Positions 1 through 7,328 of a stretch of DNA of 64,000 bases are shown in pieces (within the stretch, counting starts at the first letter, position 1; each line of letters starts with the position of its first letter). The notes beneath the pieces were generated by a model that was not told where the DNA came from, ran no database searches, and saw only the letters and a program-made list of their open reading frames with translations. This stretch comes from UBA10365 sp041441915 (GTDB lineage: Bacteria; Pseudomonadota; Alphaproteobacteria; Rhodobacterales; Rhodobacteraceae). The stretch spans positions 1 through 64,000 of the forward strand of contig JASDRS010000006.1 in assembly GCA_041441915.1 (NCBI GenBank). The letters run 5' to 3'. Position numbers and translations under genes: made by a program.

Positions 1-225
1 GGCGGGTATACCTTGCAAGAAGCCGCCGCAATAGGGTTGCCGACGGCGATTGATTTTTCTGATGCTGTCAGACTAATGAGACCATGCAATCAGACTACTG
101 AATCATTTATGCGGGTGAAGTCAATATTTGTAGACATATTAGTGGAACATAAATTCGAACAGCCCGACATCAAAGCGATTGGTGCTATAGTGGACAGTTT
201 AAAAGCCGATATAGTTTCTTCATAA
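1..225 (+). CDS. C-terminal end of an unidentified protein, 5' end outside window
   Basis: An open frame runs in from the left edge of the window without a start and stops at 223-225, giving about 74 residues. I do not recognise the family: the piece is mostly helical in character, with a Gly-Leu-Pro-Thr turn near its beginning. The last two codons lie over the point (about 220) where IS3 orfA homology on the other strand begins. The native 3' end has therefore probably been cut off and the present stop is supplied by IS sequence. Treat it as a truncated gene of unknown function. Confidence 0.4.
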   Translation, partial: GGYTLQEAAAIGLPTAIDFSDAVRLMRPCNQTTESFMRVKSIFVDILVEHKFEQPDIKAIGAIVDSLKADIVSS

Positions 226-430
226 AGTCCTTAAACCATTTGTAGTAGATGCCTTGAGAGATACCCTCGCGACGGCACAACTCAGCAATTCTGTCTTCGC
301 CACGCAGGCCGTCCAAGACGATCCTGATCTTCTCTTCAGATGAGTATTGTTTGCGGGTGGCCCGTTTGATGTCTTTGACGATCTTCTCGCCAGGGCTTTT
401 GCGTGTTCCAATTGTCTGTCTCATGTCCAC
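185..430 (-). pseudogene. IS3-family transposase orfA remnant
   Basis: The first 70 residues match the N-terminal helix-turn-helix protein (OrfA) of IS3-family elements of alphaproteobacteria. A basic leader ending in KRATRKQYS is followed by SEEKIRIVLDGLRGED, AELCRREGIS and IYYKWFKDFM. A normal OrfA of this type continues with a leucine-rich coiled coil. Here homology stops after FM (base 221) and 11 unrelated residues follow, so the element was cut through orfA and its orfB is missing. OrfA binds the IS ends and is normally fused to the OrfB catalytic part by frameshifting; this copy cannot transpose. I could not identify a convincing terminal inverted repeat around 430-490. Confidence 0.8.
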
Positions 431-551
431 TCCTCAGTGGTTACGATGAGCCAGAAATACTCTCTTATCAAATTACCCTATTTGGACCCATAGGCGCTGA
501 CGTCAGACAGTCTACTGGTCTTCAGCTATATTAAGGTGGAACATATGGGTC

Positions 552-1520
552 ATGATGAAGAGTTATCACTGTGACGGAATTCCTATTGTTAAATATAGGG
601 CATTGAGCCATGCCTTTGGCTTATACTTTTTGAGGCACACACCATTGTTATCTAACACCAAGTCCATTTTGTTCATGGTTGGGGCAATTTTTTTGTTCAC
701 AATTATGGATGCAACGGCCAAACAGCTAACACGAGAGGTTGGTCTGATACCAACTATCTGGGCTCGATATACGGGGCAGGCTGTCTTGGTGTTTCTGATA
801 GTTTTACCAAGATTATCAACGGTCGTTCGGTCAAACTATCCGAAGCTGCAGCTCGTTCGTTCAGTGGTTCTTTTGACCGCAACCAGTATGTTTTTTTTAA
901 GCATTTCAAAAATTGGGCTCGCTGAAGCAACGGCGATTATGGATATTAACCCCGTCCTAATTACCTTGGGTGCATTCTTGTTTCTTGGTGAAAAAATTGG
1001 CCCCCGACGGATAGCGGGAATTGTTGCCTCGCTCTTAGGTGCCTTGATTATTATTCGGCCTGGAACCGATGTCTTTTCCGTTTATGCAACGCTGCCACTT
1101 TTAGCAGCTGTCTGCTATTCAATTTACAATCTTATCACTCGCTTTGTTGGTCAAAATGAGAGCTATTGGACATCGTTACTTTATACGGCTGCCTTTGGTG
1201 CAATTATCCTCAGCTCCATCGTACCTTTTTATTGGCAACCGCTGAACACCTATTCAATTAGTTTGATGCTATTGTTAACTGTCTGCGGCACCACTTCGCA
1301 ACTGCTATTTATCAGGGCCCTTGCGATTGGGGAGGCAAGTATGCTTGCCCCGTTTGCGTATGTGGGTCTGATTTTTGCAACAATCTGGGGTGCACTATTT
1401 TTCAATGAATTTCCTGATCAATGGTCAATCATCGGCGGCGTAATTATAGCAGTATCGGGGTTTTATGTTTGGTATAGAGATGCGTATACAAGTAAGAAGC
1501 CTTTGGCTAAAAATACTTAG
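552..1520 (+). CDS. EamA/DMT-family permease
   Basis: This is an integral membrane protein of the drug/metabolite transporter superfamily, likely an exporter or permease of a small metabolite in the inner membrane. The sequence shows about ten hydrophobic helices arranged as two repeats. The first EamA repeat begins near residue 38 (ILFMVGAIFLFTIMDA). Each repeat ends in a typical segment: LGEKIGPRRIAGIVASLLGALIIIRPG near 145-170 in the first, and a FFNEFPDQWSIIGGVIIAVSGF-like segment in the second. The roughly 35 residues before helix 1 are not typical, so the true start may be a later codon. The gene stands alone between an IS remnant and gene fragments. The substrate cannot be predicted. 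Confidence 0.75.
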   Translation: MMKSYHCDGIPIVKYRALSHAFGLYFLRHTPLLSNTKSILFMVGAIFLFTIMDATAKQLTREVGLIPTIWARYTGQAVLVFLIVLPRLSTVVRSNYPKLQLVRSVVLLTATSMFFLSISKIGLAEATAIMDINPVLITLGAFLFLGEKIGPRRIAGIVASLLGALIIIRPGTDVFSVYATLPLLAAVCYSIYNLITRFVGQNESYWTSLLYTAAFGAIILSSIVPFYWQPLNTYSISLMLLLTVCGTTSQLLFIRALAIGEASMLAPFAYVGLIFATIWGALFFNEFPDQWSIIGGVIIAVSGFYVWYRDAYTSKKPLAKNT

Positions 1521-1616
1521 TTCAGCTGTCCCCCACCCTCTCCATATACCCTCGCATGACATCCAAAGCGTATCCAGAGCCATAGTTAGAGGCGATGCTA
1601 TTGGTTGGAGTGACCC

Positions 1617-1865
1617 ATGATCGCCATTGATATGCTCTCGGGGCACCCTGTGTTCCTTAGCTTATCTTTCATCAGACGCGTTGTGAAGCTGTACTCAACG
1701 GGCAGGCATTTTCTGTGCCGTCACTGTTATCGGCTACCATACTCTAGCAAAAACGACAGTGACTGGGATCGCGCACTACGCCAAAGAACTAAGTCTAGGC
1801 GCCGTCTGGGGGAAAATGGCGACCTGTCTGTCCGCCAAATTTTTCTCATAAATTATTGTAAATAA
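1617..1865 (+). pseudogene. Fragment of a conserved hypothetical protein with a CRHC motif
   Basis: Residues from about 20 to 65 resemble a conserved hypothetical protein that is frequent near mobile regions of alphaproteobacteria. The recognisable core reads RVVKLYSTGRHFLCRHCYRL, then Y-S-S-K, then DRALRQRTKSRRRLGE. The paired Cys-x2-Cys suggests half of a zinc-binding site. Residues before and after the core do not fit the family, so this is an internal fragment flanked by unrelated sequence. No function is known to me. Confidence 0.4.
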
Positions 1866-1993
1866 TGATAAAATTTAAAATGTGTGAAATTAGCTCCACA
1901 CTTGGTCCCACACAAAGTGCTTATGGCGGAAAACGGACCTTCTCTGTGTTTGACATAAACGGGTGCTCTGCGGCCAAAACTGACCTTGGACTT

Positions 1994-2554
1994 CTAGTCC
2001 TTGTTGAGTTTAAGACCTGTAGGTAGGCCATCCATACTACTGAGGTTTTTTTGTTCCCAGTATGACTGAATACCGTCTGGGCCTTTGTTTTCGTGCCAGC
2101 TCTCTATCGCGGCTCGTTCTCCTTTATAATCAAATAGAGGAACACCGTAGCCACAAGATGTTTGTACAAGATCAAAGTTTAACCTCATGATCTGTCTTGT
2201 ACCGAGAGGTGTAACGCCACCATAATATTGTGAAATCAAATCCTCAAACTCAGCATTTTCCCAACCAACCGAGGTACCCGTGCCATAAAGCCGCATAATT
2301 TGCGGAGGTCCAGAAAAGGCGCAAAACATTATAGTTAAGCGACCGTCAGCAAGCATATGTGCAGCAGTTTCATTGCCACTTCCAGTTCTATCCAAATAGA
2401 TGACAGAATGATCATCTACTATGCGCAGCGCCGAGATCTCGCGTGGGGAGACATTCACTCTGCTGTCTGCTGTTGCAGAGGAAACAAAGAAAATGTTCTG
2501 CCGTTGGATGAAATCCCGCTGCTCTGAATTGAGTGCTTCGAACTGTTTCGCCAT
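1994..2554 (-). CDS. Pyridoxamine 5'-phosphate oxidase-fold (FMN-binding) family protein
   Basis: This small split-barrel flavoprotein belongs to the pyridoxamine-phosphate-oxidase-like family. Family members bind FMN or F420, and most have no known substrate. The N-terminus (MAKQFEALNSEQRDFI, then FFVSSATADSRVNVSPRE) is the family signature, followed by VIYLDRTGSGNETAAHML and RLTIMFCAFSGPPQIMRLYG, which form the flavin and dimer face. An in-frame Met lies five codons upstream (2569), but homologues begin at MAK, so I chose 2554. The usual Ser-Pro-Lys-Gly of the family is Ser-Pro-Arg-Glu here, a possible change in the phosphate contact. The gene is isolated between fragments, with no operon partner. 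Confidence 0.75.
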   Translation of the reverse strand: MAKQFEALNSEQRDFIQRQNIFFVSSATADSRVNVSPREISALRIVDDHSVIYLDRTGSGNETAAHMLADGRLTIMFCAFSGPPQIMRLYGTGTSVGWENAEFEDLISQYYGGVTPLGTRQIMRLNFDLVQTSCGYGVPLFDYKGERAAIESWHENKGPDGIQSYWEQKNLSSMDGLPTGLKLNKD

Positions 2555-2727
2555 CTTGATCACTTTCATCGGTTGTAGTTAAGGGCATCAATAGATTGTA
2601 TCGACTACAGATGACAGTTGGCCCAAGCTTTTGCAATTTCTGCGTTGTAGTATGCAGTAGCATGGGTTCGAAGTGGCCTTTCACCACAATGCCCCCAATT
2701 TCTGCTAAGGGCCGTAAGCAGCCCTAA

Positions 2728-3081
2728 ATTCAAAGCCAATTAGTAAATTCACGCTTGTCTGTACAAAACGTCACGTCGCTTATTGTTATGGTTCAGGCTA
2801 ATTTGGGCATTACGGTCTTACCCAGTCTTGCAACCCTTTATCTGCCAAGTGGATTGGTAGCATTGCCCGTAAATGGCCCACATTCCACGAGACAAGTCTG
2901 CATAATGCAAAAGGAGAGTAAATTAAGAAGTCCAATTTTGATCAAATTTCAAAACCACTTAGAGGTAAAAATCAAAGAATTTGCAGTTAAGTATGGCTTA
3001 GAATTATATCCTAACACCATCAGGCACCCAGTCTTCCCACTGTGTTCCGCTATGAATGCTGACCCTATTACGTATTACTGA
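2728..3081 (+). pseudogene. LysR-type regulator, C-terminal fragment
   Basis: The frame from just after a stop at 2725 encodes the end of a LysR substrate-binding domain. It contains SLIVMVQANLGITVLPSLA, a proline/leucine stretch, a Ser-Thr-Arg-Gln-Val strand and a final helix in which the family normally has the F...L motif. The DNA-binding helix-turn-helix and the first half of the effector domain are missing, and no continuation is visible upstream. The tail after about residue 90 is not LysR-like. It converges with the gene at 3075-4427 and overlaps it by 7 bases. It is a non-functional remnant. Confidence 0.5.
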
Positions 3082-4427
3082 CCCCTAGAATGTAACCACA
3101 AAGTATTCCGATCGTACCACTGATTGTGCTTACGGTCATCTCGAGTTATCGCATCAGTTCTCGGGTCTTCATGCTCATCGAACAAAGCAATACGCTCGAT
3201 GATCACCTCTCGTTTGATCGGAATATCTGCCTGGAACTCGCCATAGAAAGCCCGTCTCATGGCCTCTTCCAGCTCTCCTGAGTGCCCCACTCGCATAATG
3301 AAGCTATCATGGATAGGAAGGGCAACCTGGTTCTGACCCGCAAACTGCAACATCACACTCTCAGCTATGCAGCTGTCTTTGAACTGCAGTTTATTTCCAA
3401 TTCCAGTGAAGAACAGGTTCTGAATGGGCTTGTGACTGTCTAGTATCCGCTGCCTTAAATCTTGCCACCCCATATCAAGCCCATCTAAATTAATCTTGTC
3501 AGGCTTACGATTAAGAGGTGTTTTGGATTGCACCATAGCATTGAAGGCTTGCTTCACGACGTCTCTGTGCTGACCATCTAGCACCCGGTCGTACGCATCT
3601 TCATTGCCCATCTGGTAGCTATGCGCAAAGTAAAGCACGTGTGGACTGAGCTGAGAGAAGTCATATTCCGTGGTTATAAACTCATCGATGGTGATGTACT
3701 TACGGTATTCACTGGGAACATTCTGCCACCAACCTCGATAAAATCTTCCACCTTCTTCAAAGGAACCGTTGGCAAAGATACGAGCAAGGGTTCTGCGGGA
3801 AAAGTCGATCGGCTCTTTGTTGTCATGTTGGTTGATACGTTCGGCAAGCTCGCTTACCTGAGTGTCTTTAATCCTAAGATCAGCCCAATGTTTTAAAAAG
3901 CATTGATTTATTTTTTTTAAACTAGACCTGAACCTGTCGGTCTTATCCGTATCTTCGTAATCAATATCGATGTTCGCACCATCAACTTCGTCTCGTAAAA
4001 TGATAGTTTCTGCATCGAGATCAGGGAGTACCAGAATTGCCGGATGACCTTCTAGGTTTTCAAAACGTTCCAACAGCCTATCAGTCGAAACAAACCTAGT
4101 AAGTTCTCCTCTCATTTTCTCACGAAGGAAATAACCCCCAGCGGTCACTTCAATCATACGACAGCGAATCAAGCCATCAAATGCAGCTTTCACTTGTCTA
4201 TAGGTTAAAGTAGCATCTTTGTATCTTCGTAGCTCAGAGTAATAACCATTACGCAGATTGATCAAAGATTCAGTTGGTGGGATCGACCGGGAGTTTCTCC
4301 ATAGTTCTTCTAGTATAAATCCCACCACATATTCAAAGTTACTTTGAGCACCACCTGCTCTAGCTCGAGTTCTGTTTTCGTTCGCCTCAACGCTTTTGGT
4401 TATTTCTTTGATCAGTTCATTAAACAT
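3075..4427 (-). CDS. Uncharacterised protein with winged-helix-like N-terminus and family A polymerase-like palm
   Basis: This 450-residue protein is not assigned to a named family. Residues 30-120 look like one or two winged helices (LTYRQVKAAFDGLIRCRMIEV, then a strand pair). From about 226 the sequence has features of a family A DNA polymerase or single-subunit RNA polymerase palm. These are GGRFYRGWWQ at 226-235; a motif A-like EYDFSQLSPHVLYF with Asp256; a motif B-like helix with Arg288, Lys292 and Asn296; DSCIAESVMLQF at 351-362; and a motif C-like LPIHDSF with His373-Asp374. The two candidate catalytic aspartates are in the right order. No 3'-5' exonuclease domain is visible. The gene is followed by fragments and preceded by about 650 bases of AT-rich DNA. 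It may be a replication protein of a former mobile element. The polymerase assignment is inference from motif pattern. Confidence 0.6.
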   Translation of the reverse strand: MFNELIKEITKSVEANENRTRARAGGAQSNFEYVVGFILEELWRNSRSIPPTESLINLRNGYYSELRRYKDATLTYRQVKAAFDGLIRCRMIEVTAGGYFLREKMRGELTRFVSTDRLLERFENLEGHPAILVLPDLDAETIILRDEVDGANIDIDYEDTDKTDRFRSSLKKINQCFLKHWADLRIKDTQVSELAERINQHDNKEPIDFSRRTLARIFANGSFEEGGRFYRGWWQNVPSEYRKYITIDEFITTEYDFSQLSPHVLYFAHSYQMGNEDAYDRVLDGQHRDVVKQAFNAMVQSKTPLNRKPDKINLDGLDMGWQDLRQRILDSHKPIQNLFFTGIGNKLQFKDSCIAESVMLQFAGQNQVALPIHDSFIMRVGHSGELEEAMRRAFYGEFQADIPIKREVIIERIALFDEHEDPRTDAITRDDRKHNQWYDRNTLWLHSRGQ

Positions 4428-5079
4428 AATTTATAAATAATTGTCCTTGGGGTTCATAGCTATAGGGCGTCAAAGGGCTTCTTTAGTATTTTTAATTCTA
4501 GTAATTTATTAAAAGTAATTGTGGCCTTAAGTTGGTCTTAGGACTTTATATTTTATTTATTTAAAAATGGATCAAGCTACCCTACGTTATTTTTAGGTCT
4601 ATTTAATTTATAAAAATAATAGAAATTTAATTATTTATGGGACCACCTTAATCCACTTCATCTGCACCTTATGTAATAATTAACCTATGCTAGTAACGAT
4701 AAGGAAACATAAATAAGGTGAAGGTGTAAACTAAAGGATATCGGGGGCCATTTGATGAGTTATCTAGTGATCCGCCTGTAAGTGTACCTCAGAAATTCAC
4801 AGAGGTGGTCTGTAGCTCCGTTGATAATCAGGATAATGAGCAGCTTCTTCATACTGGCAGGCTAAACCTATGACCGCACCTGGGTAAAGTCTCATGTTAT
4901 TAAGATTAGGAGTGTTGGCCTGTTCAGTCGCAATCCCCACTGTAGCCTAGAAGGAAAACCAACACCAAAAATATTGGGCTGGATATCATCTATATGTAGA
5001 TACCATTGAATTGATTGATCCAAACAAGCAGTGGCGGCGTATAAACTATCATATCTCATTTACTTGTGGAGTTCAGGAA
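4428..5079. other. AT-rich non-coding stretch between the palm-domain gene and the CIA30-like gene
   Basis: No convincing gene is present. About 4440-4720 is strikingly rich in A/T, with runs of TTTAT and AAATAAT. About 4744-4870 stays open in one + frame for roughly 45 codons but has no start and no recognisable motif, so it may be a remnant. Strong promoter elements could not be picked out. A replication origin for the neighbouring polymerase-like gene is possible in principle, but I see no clear iterons. Confidence 0.35.
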
Positions 5080-5626
5080 ATGATCAACAAAGCAATATTA
5101 AAAGAATTAGTGGCCAGTACCTTGGTTGTGGCCTTAACTTGTAGTGGTGCAATGGCTGAAAACCTTATCCAAACGGGCCAGTGGTCCTTTTCCGCAGACA
5201 CAGTGATGGGCGGTGTTTCTAATGGAAGTGCTGAATTTGAAAGTAATGGATCAGATAAAACTATAAGGCTAACAGGTGAGGTATCTACAGCTAATAATGG
5301 AGGCTTCATACAAGTGAGGTCTTCAGTCCCTTGGGAACTTGGAAAGGACAAAACAGGCATAAAGCTAAAAGTTAAAGGCAATGGAGAGCGGTATTATCTG
5401 CACATCAGAAATTCTGGTACTCGCAAACCTTGGCATTATTACCAAAAGGGTTTTGATACGACCAGTACTTGGGAGGAGATCAAACTTCCATTTGAATCTT
5501 TTATGAAATCTTCATCATCTCTGCGGACTGCGATAAAACAAAGTACGATTACGTACCATAGGCATTGTTGCATATGGTAAAGACCATACAGCTGATATTT
5601 CAGTTATGAGTTTGGAATTTTACTAA
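5080..5626 (+). pseudogene. CIA30-like secreted protein, frameshifted near its C-terminus
   Basis: The product resembles the family of NADH:ubiquinone oxidoreductase intermediate-associated protein 30 (CIA30), a galactose-binding-like beta sandwich. An ATG at 5080, 5 bases after AGGA, starts a clear signal peptide that ends at GAMA before ENL. The mature part has WSFSADTVMGGVSNG, FIQVRSSVPWEL, GIKLKVKGNGERYYLHIR and TWEEIKLPFESF, all typical of the family. After STI the frame is wrong and stops at 5580. One base earlier in phase, the next frame reads RTIGIVAYGKDHTADISVMS and ends in LEFY with a stop at 5624-5626, the expected family C-terminus. One extra base near 5551 explains this. It is either a real mutation or a sequence error. 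Confidence 0.7.
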
Positions 5627-5666
5627 ACTAAAGAATGAATAATGAGATTATTGCGTAGTGCCTTAG

Positions 5667-5876
5667 AACACTAACTTCGGCGTTAAGGCTTCTGAAGTTA
5701 CAAACCTCATGGAAGGCTGTGGAGTGCGGTTTAAAGCACCCCATGCATCTGTGGTTTCAAAGCAAGACCTCAGCCGTCAAGTAACAGATGGCACAGTGTA
5801 TCTAACGTGCTGAATGACAATGGCTCAGGTTGAGAAGCTACGTACCAAGAAAGTTATGTTTGAGACCTTGGAATGA
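5667..5876 (+). pseudogene. Decayed ORF ending in KKVMFETLE, upstream partner of the small ORF module
   Basis: The frame is open from 5667, just after a stop, and reads with coding character (ASEVTNLMEGCGVRFKAPH, then SRQVTDGTVYL) to a TGA at 5811. It then continues in the same frame to TKKVMFETLE and a stop at 5874-5876. Between the two parts another frame reads VLNDNGSG and EATY, which suggests that small indels scrambled the middle. The last codons overlap the start of the next small gene as ATGA. The ending recurs in altered form at about 17656-17690 on the other strand, before the related small gene. The family is unknown. Confidence 0.35.
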
Positions 5877-6017
5877 CCAAGAAGCACGAACCCGACAAGC
5901 TGCCAGTCACACCTGATGCACCCAAAGCTGAACCCAATTTAGCTGATAATGTCAAAGTTAAGGCTGGCATTTGTTGCTCTGCGTCAATGGATGGCTGAAG
6001 GTAAAGCTAAAGGCTGA
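5873..6017 (+). pseudogene. Small ORF, frameshifted paralogue of the gene at 17506-17655
   Basis: ATG at 5873 starts MTKKHEPDKLPVTPDAPKAE, then PNLADNVKVKAG, nearly the same as the N-terminus of the small gene at 17655 on the other strand. After GI the frame is lost and ends at 5998. Dropping one T near 5970 restores VALRQWMAEGKAKG and a stop at 6015-6017, matching the VAVRQWI ending of the paralogue. The corrected product would be about 48 residues, hydrophilic, with Lys-Pro-Asp-rich ends. I do not recognise its function. It overlaps the preceding decayed ORF by an ATGA, as a co-translated gene would. Confidence 0.45.
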
Positions 6018-6148
6018 ACACTAAGCCTCAAAAGAAAAAGGATGAGTCTTTTGCAAGGCTCATATAAAGCCAATTTCGCCTAATTCTTTTATTAGGGAAA
6101 AACTGCCACCAGAGCCCTTATATCGGGTAGCACCCGCCCTTGAATGTG

Positions 6149-7303
6149 TCAGGAAATTGATACAAGCGCGCTTAAGATATTTTCCATCATTCTATCACAC
6201 GCTTCGAGTTCTGCCTTACACAGCCCCTCATCTGGTTTGTGACCATCAATCGCCATGTCACCAGGTCCAATCACAACCGTGACTAATCCAAGGTTAGCAA
6301 AAAAGCCCGCTTCTGTCCCAAACGGTACCTTCGTCGTTGTGACATTCCCGGCGAGGTTGCTGGCCCATGCGACAATTGCATTTGACGGGTCAACTTGCAG
6401 ACCTGGGTAAGTAATTAGAGGTTCAACCTTGATGGGTGGTATTGGCGAGTAAGCGTCACCGACCCACTTGGCAACATCTTCGATTTCACGCTGGATTTGG
6501 TGTGCTGATGTCTCGGCGAGGTGGCGAAACTCGATGTCCATTTCTGTGTGCTCAGGAACAATGTTCAGCGCACGTCCACCAGTAATCTTCCCAATGTGCA
6601 CCGTAGAGTATGGAATGATATACGCGTTATCAAGTGGGCCCGTGGCAAGCTTATCCTGAAGTCCGCGGATTTGTTTGACGAAGTCAGCAGCAACATGAAT
6701 TGCGTTTACAAATTGAGGCGCAAGTGCGCTATGCCCAGCCTGTCCATGGCACGTGACCTTAAAGGCTGCCTTGCCCTTATGCCCCGTGGCGACCTGCATC
6801 GAGGTCGGCTCACCTACGATCACGATGCGCGGTTTCCCTATTAATTTCTTTATTTCAGGCATCATCTGGTGAATGCCCACGCAGCCAATTTCTTCATCGT
6901 AAGATATAGACAGGCTAAGAGGTATAGACAGTGTTGCCTTTCCGGCTCGCTCGGCGAGCGCCAATGCTGAGGCAAGAAAACCCTTCATATCGGTCGCTCC
7001 ACGACCGAAGACGCGGCTCCCCTCGTCCGTCAACTTGAACGGTGGGAGGGTCCAAACCTGCCCATCGACAGGAACGACATCAGTATGAGCGGACAGGCAA
7101 ACTCCACCATCAACATTGGGACCAATGCGCGCAAACAATCCGGCTTTCTGTCGATCAGGCGACCAGATGCGTGTAACCTCGAAACCTACAGTGGCCAGAA
7201 GGTCCTGCACCCAGTCAATCAAATCAAGATTACTGTCACGGCTGACTGTTGGAAAGGCCACTAGCCTCTCCAATATCTCTAGTGTTCTTGTTGTTTGCGT
7301 CAT
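6149..7303 (-). CDS. argE: Acetylornithine deacetylase-like M20 metallopeptidase
   Basis: The protein is a cytoplasmic di-zinc amidohydrolase of the ArgE/DapE/CPG2 (M20) family. It likely removes an acyl group from an N-acylated amino acid or amine. Visible metal and catalytic residues are SAHTDVVPVDGQ (His and the Asp two residues on), RGATDMKGF (bridging Asp), YDEEIGC (general-base Glu-Glu), VGEPTS, and a late His in DGHKPDEG. The dimerisation lid lies between about 175 and 290. Length (384) is normal for ArgE. It is the last gene of the same-strand amine cluster, 25 bases after the amine dehydrogenase gene. A catabolic N-acyl substrate is therefore as likely as N-acetylornithine; the genome's arginine route probably uses ArgJ (43237). 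Confidence 0.8.
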   Translation of the reverse strand: MTQTTRTLEILERLVAFPTVSRDSNLDLIDWVQDLLATVGFEVTRIWSPDRQKAGLFARIGPNVDGGVCLSAHTDVVPVDGQVWTLPPFKLTDEGSRVFGRGATDMKGFLASALALAERAGKATLSIPLSLSISYDEEIGCVGIHQMMPEIKKLIGKPRIVIVGEPTSMQVATGHKGKAAFKVTCHGQAGHSALAPQFVNAIHVAADFVKQIRGLQDKLATGPLDNAYIIPYSTVHIGKITGGRALNIVPEHTEMDIEFRHLAETSAHQIQREIEDVAKWVGDAYSPIPPIKVEPLITYPGLQVDPSNAIVAWASNLAGNVTTTKVPFGTEAGFFANLGLVTVVIGPGDMAIDGHKPDEGLCKAELEACDRMMENILSALVSIS

Positions 7304-7328
7304 TTAAATGCCTGACCAAATGTCATCT

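Noticed and set aside
1425..1646. Minus frame across the end of the EamA gene
   Set aside because: Shadow of the permease coding strand with no ribosome-binding site.
4744..4870. Open + frame of about 45 codons upstream of the CIA30-like gene
   Set aside because: No start codon and no recognisable motif; it could be a remnant but cannot be supported as a gene.
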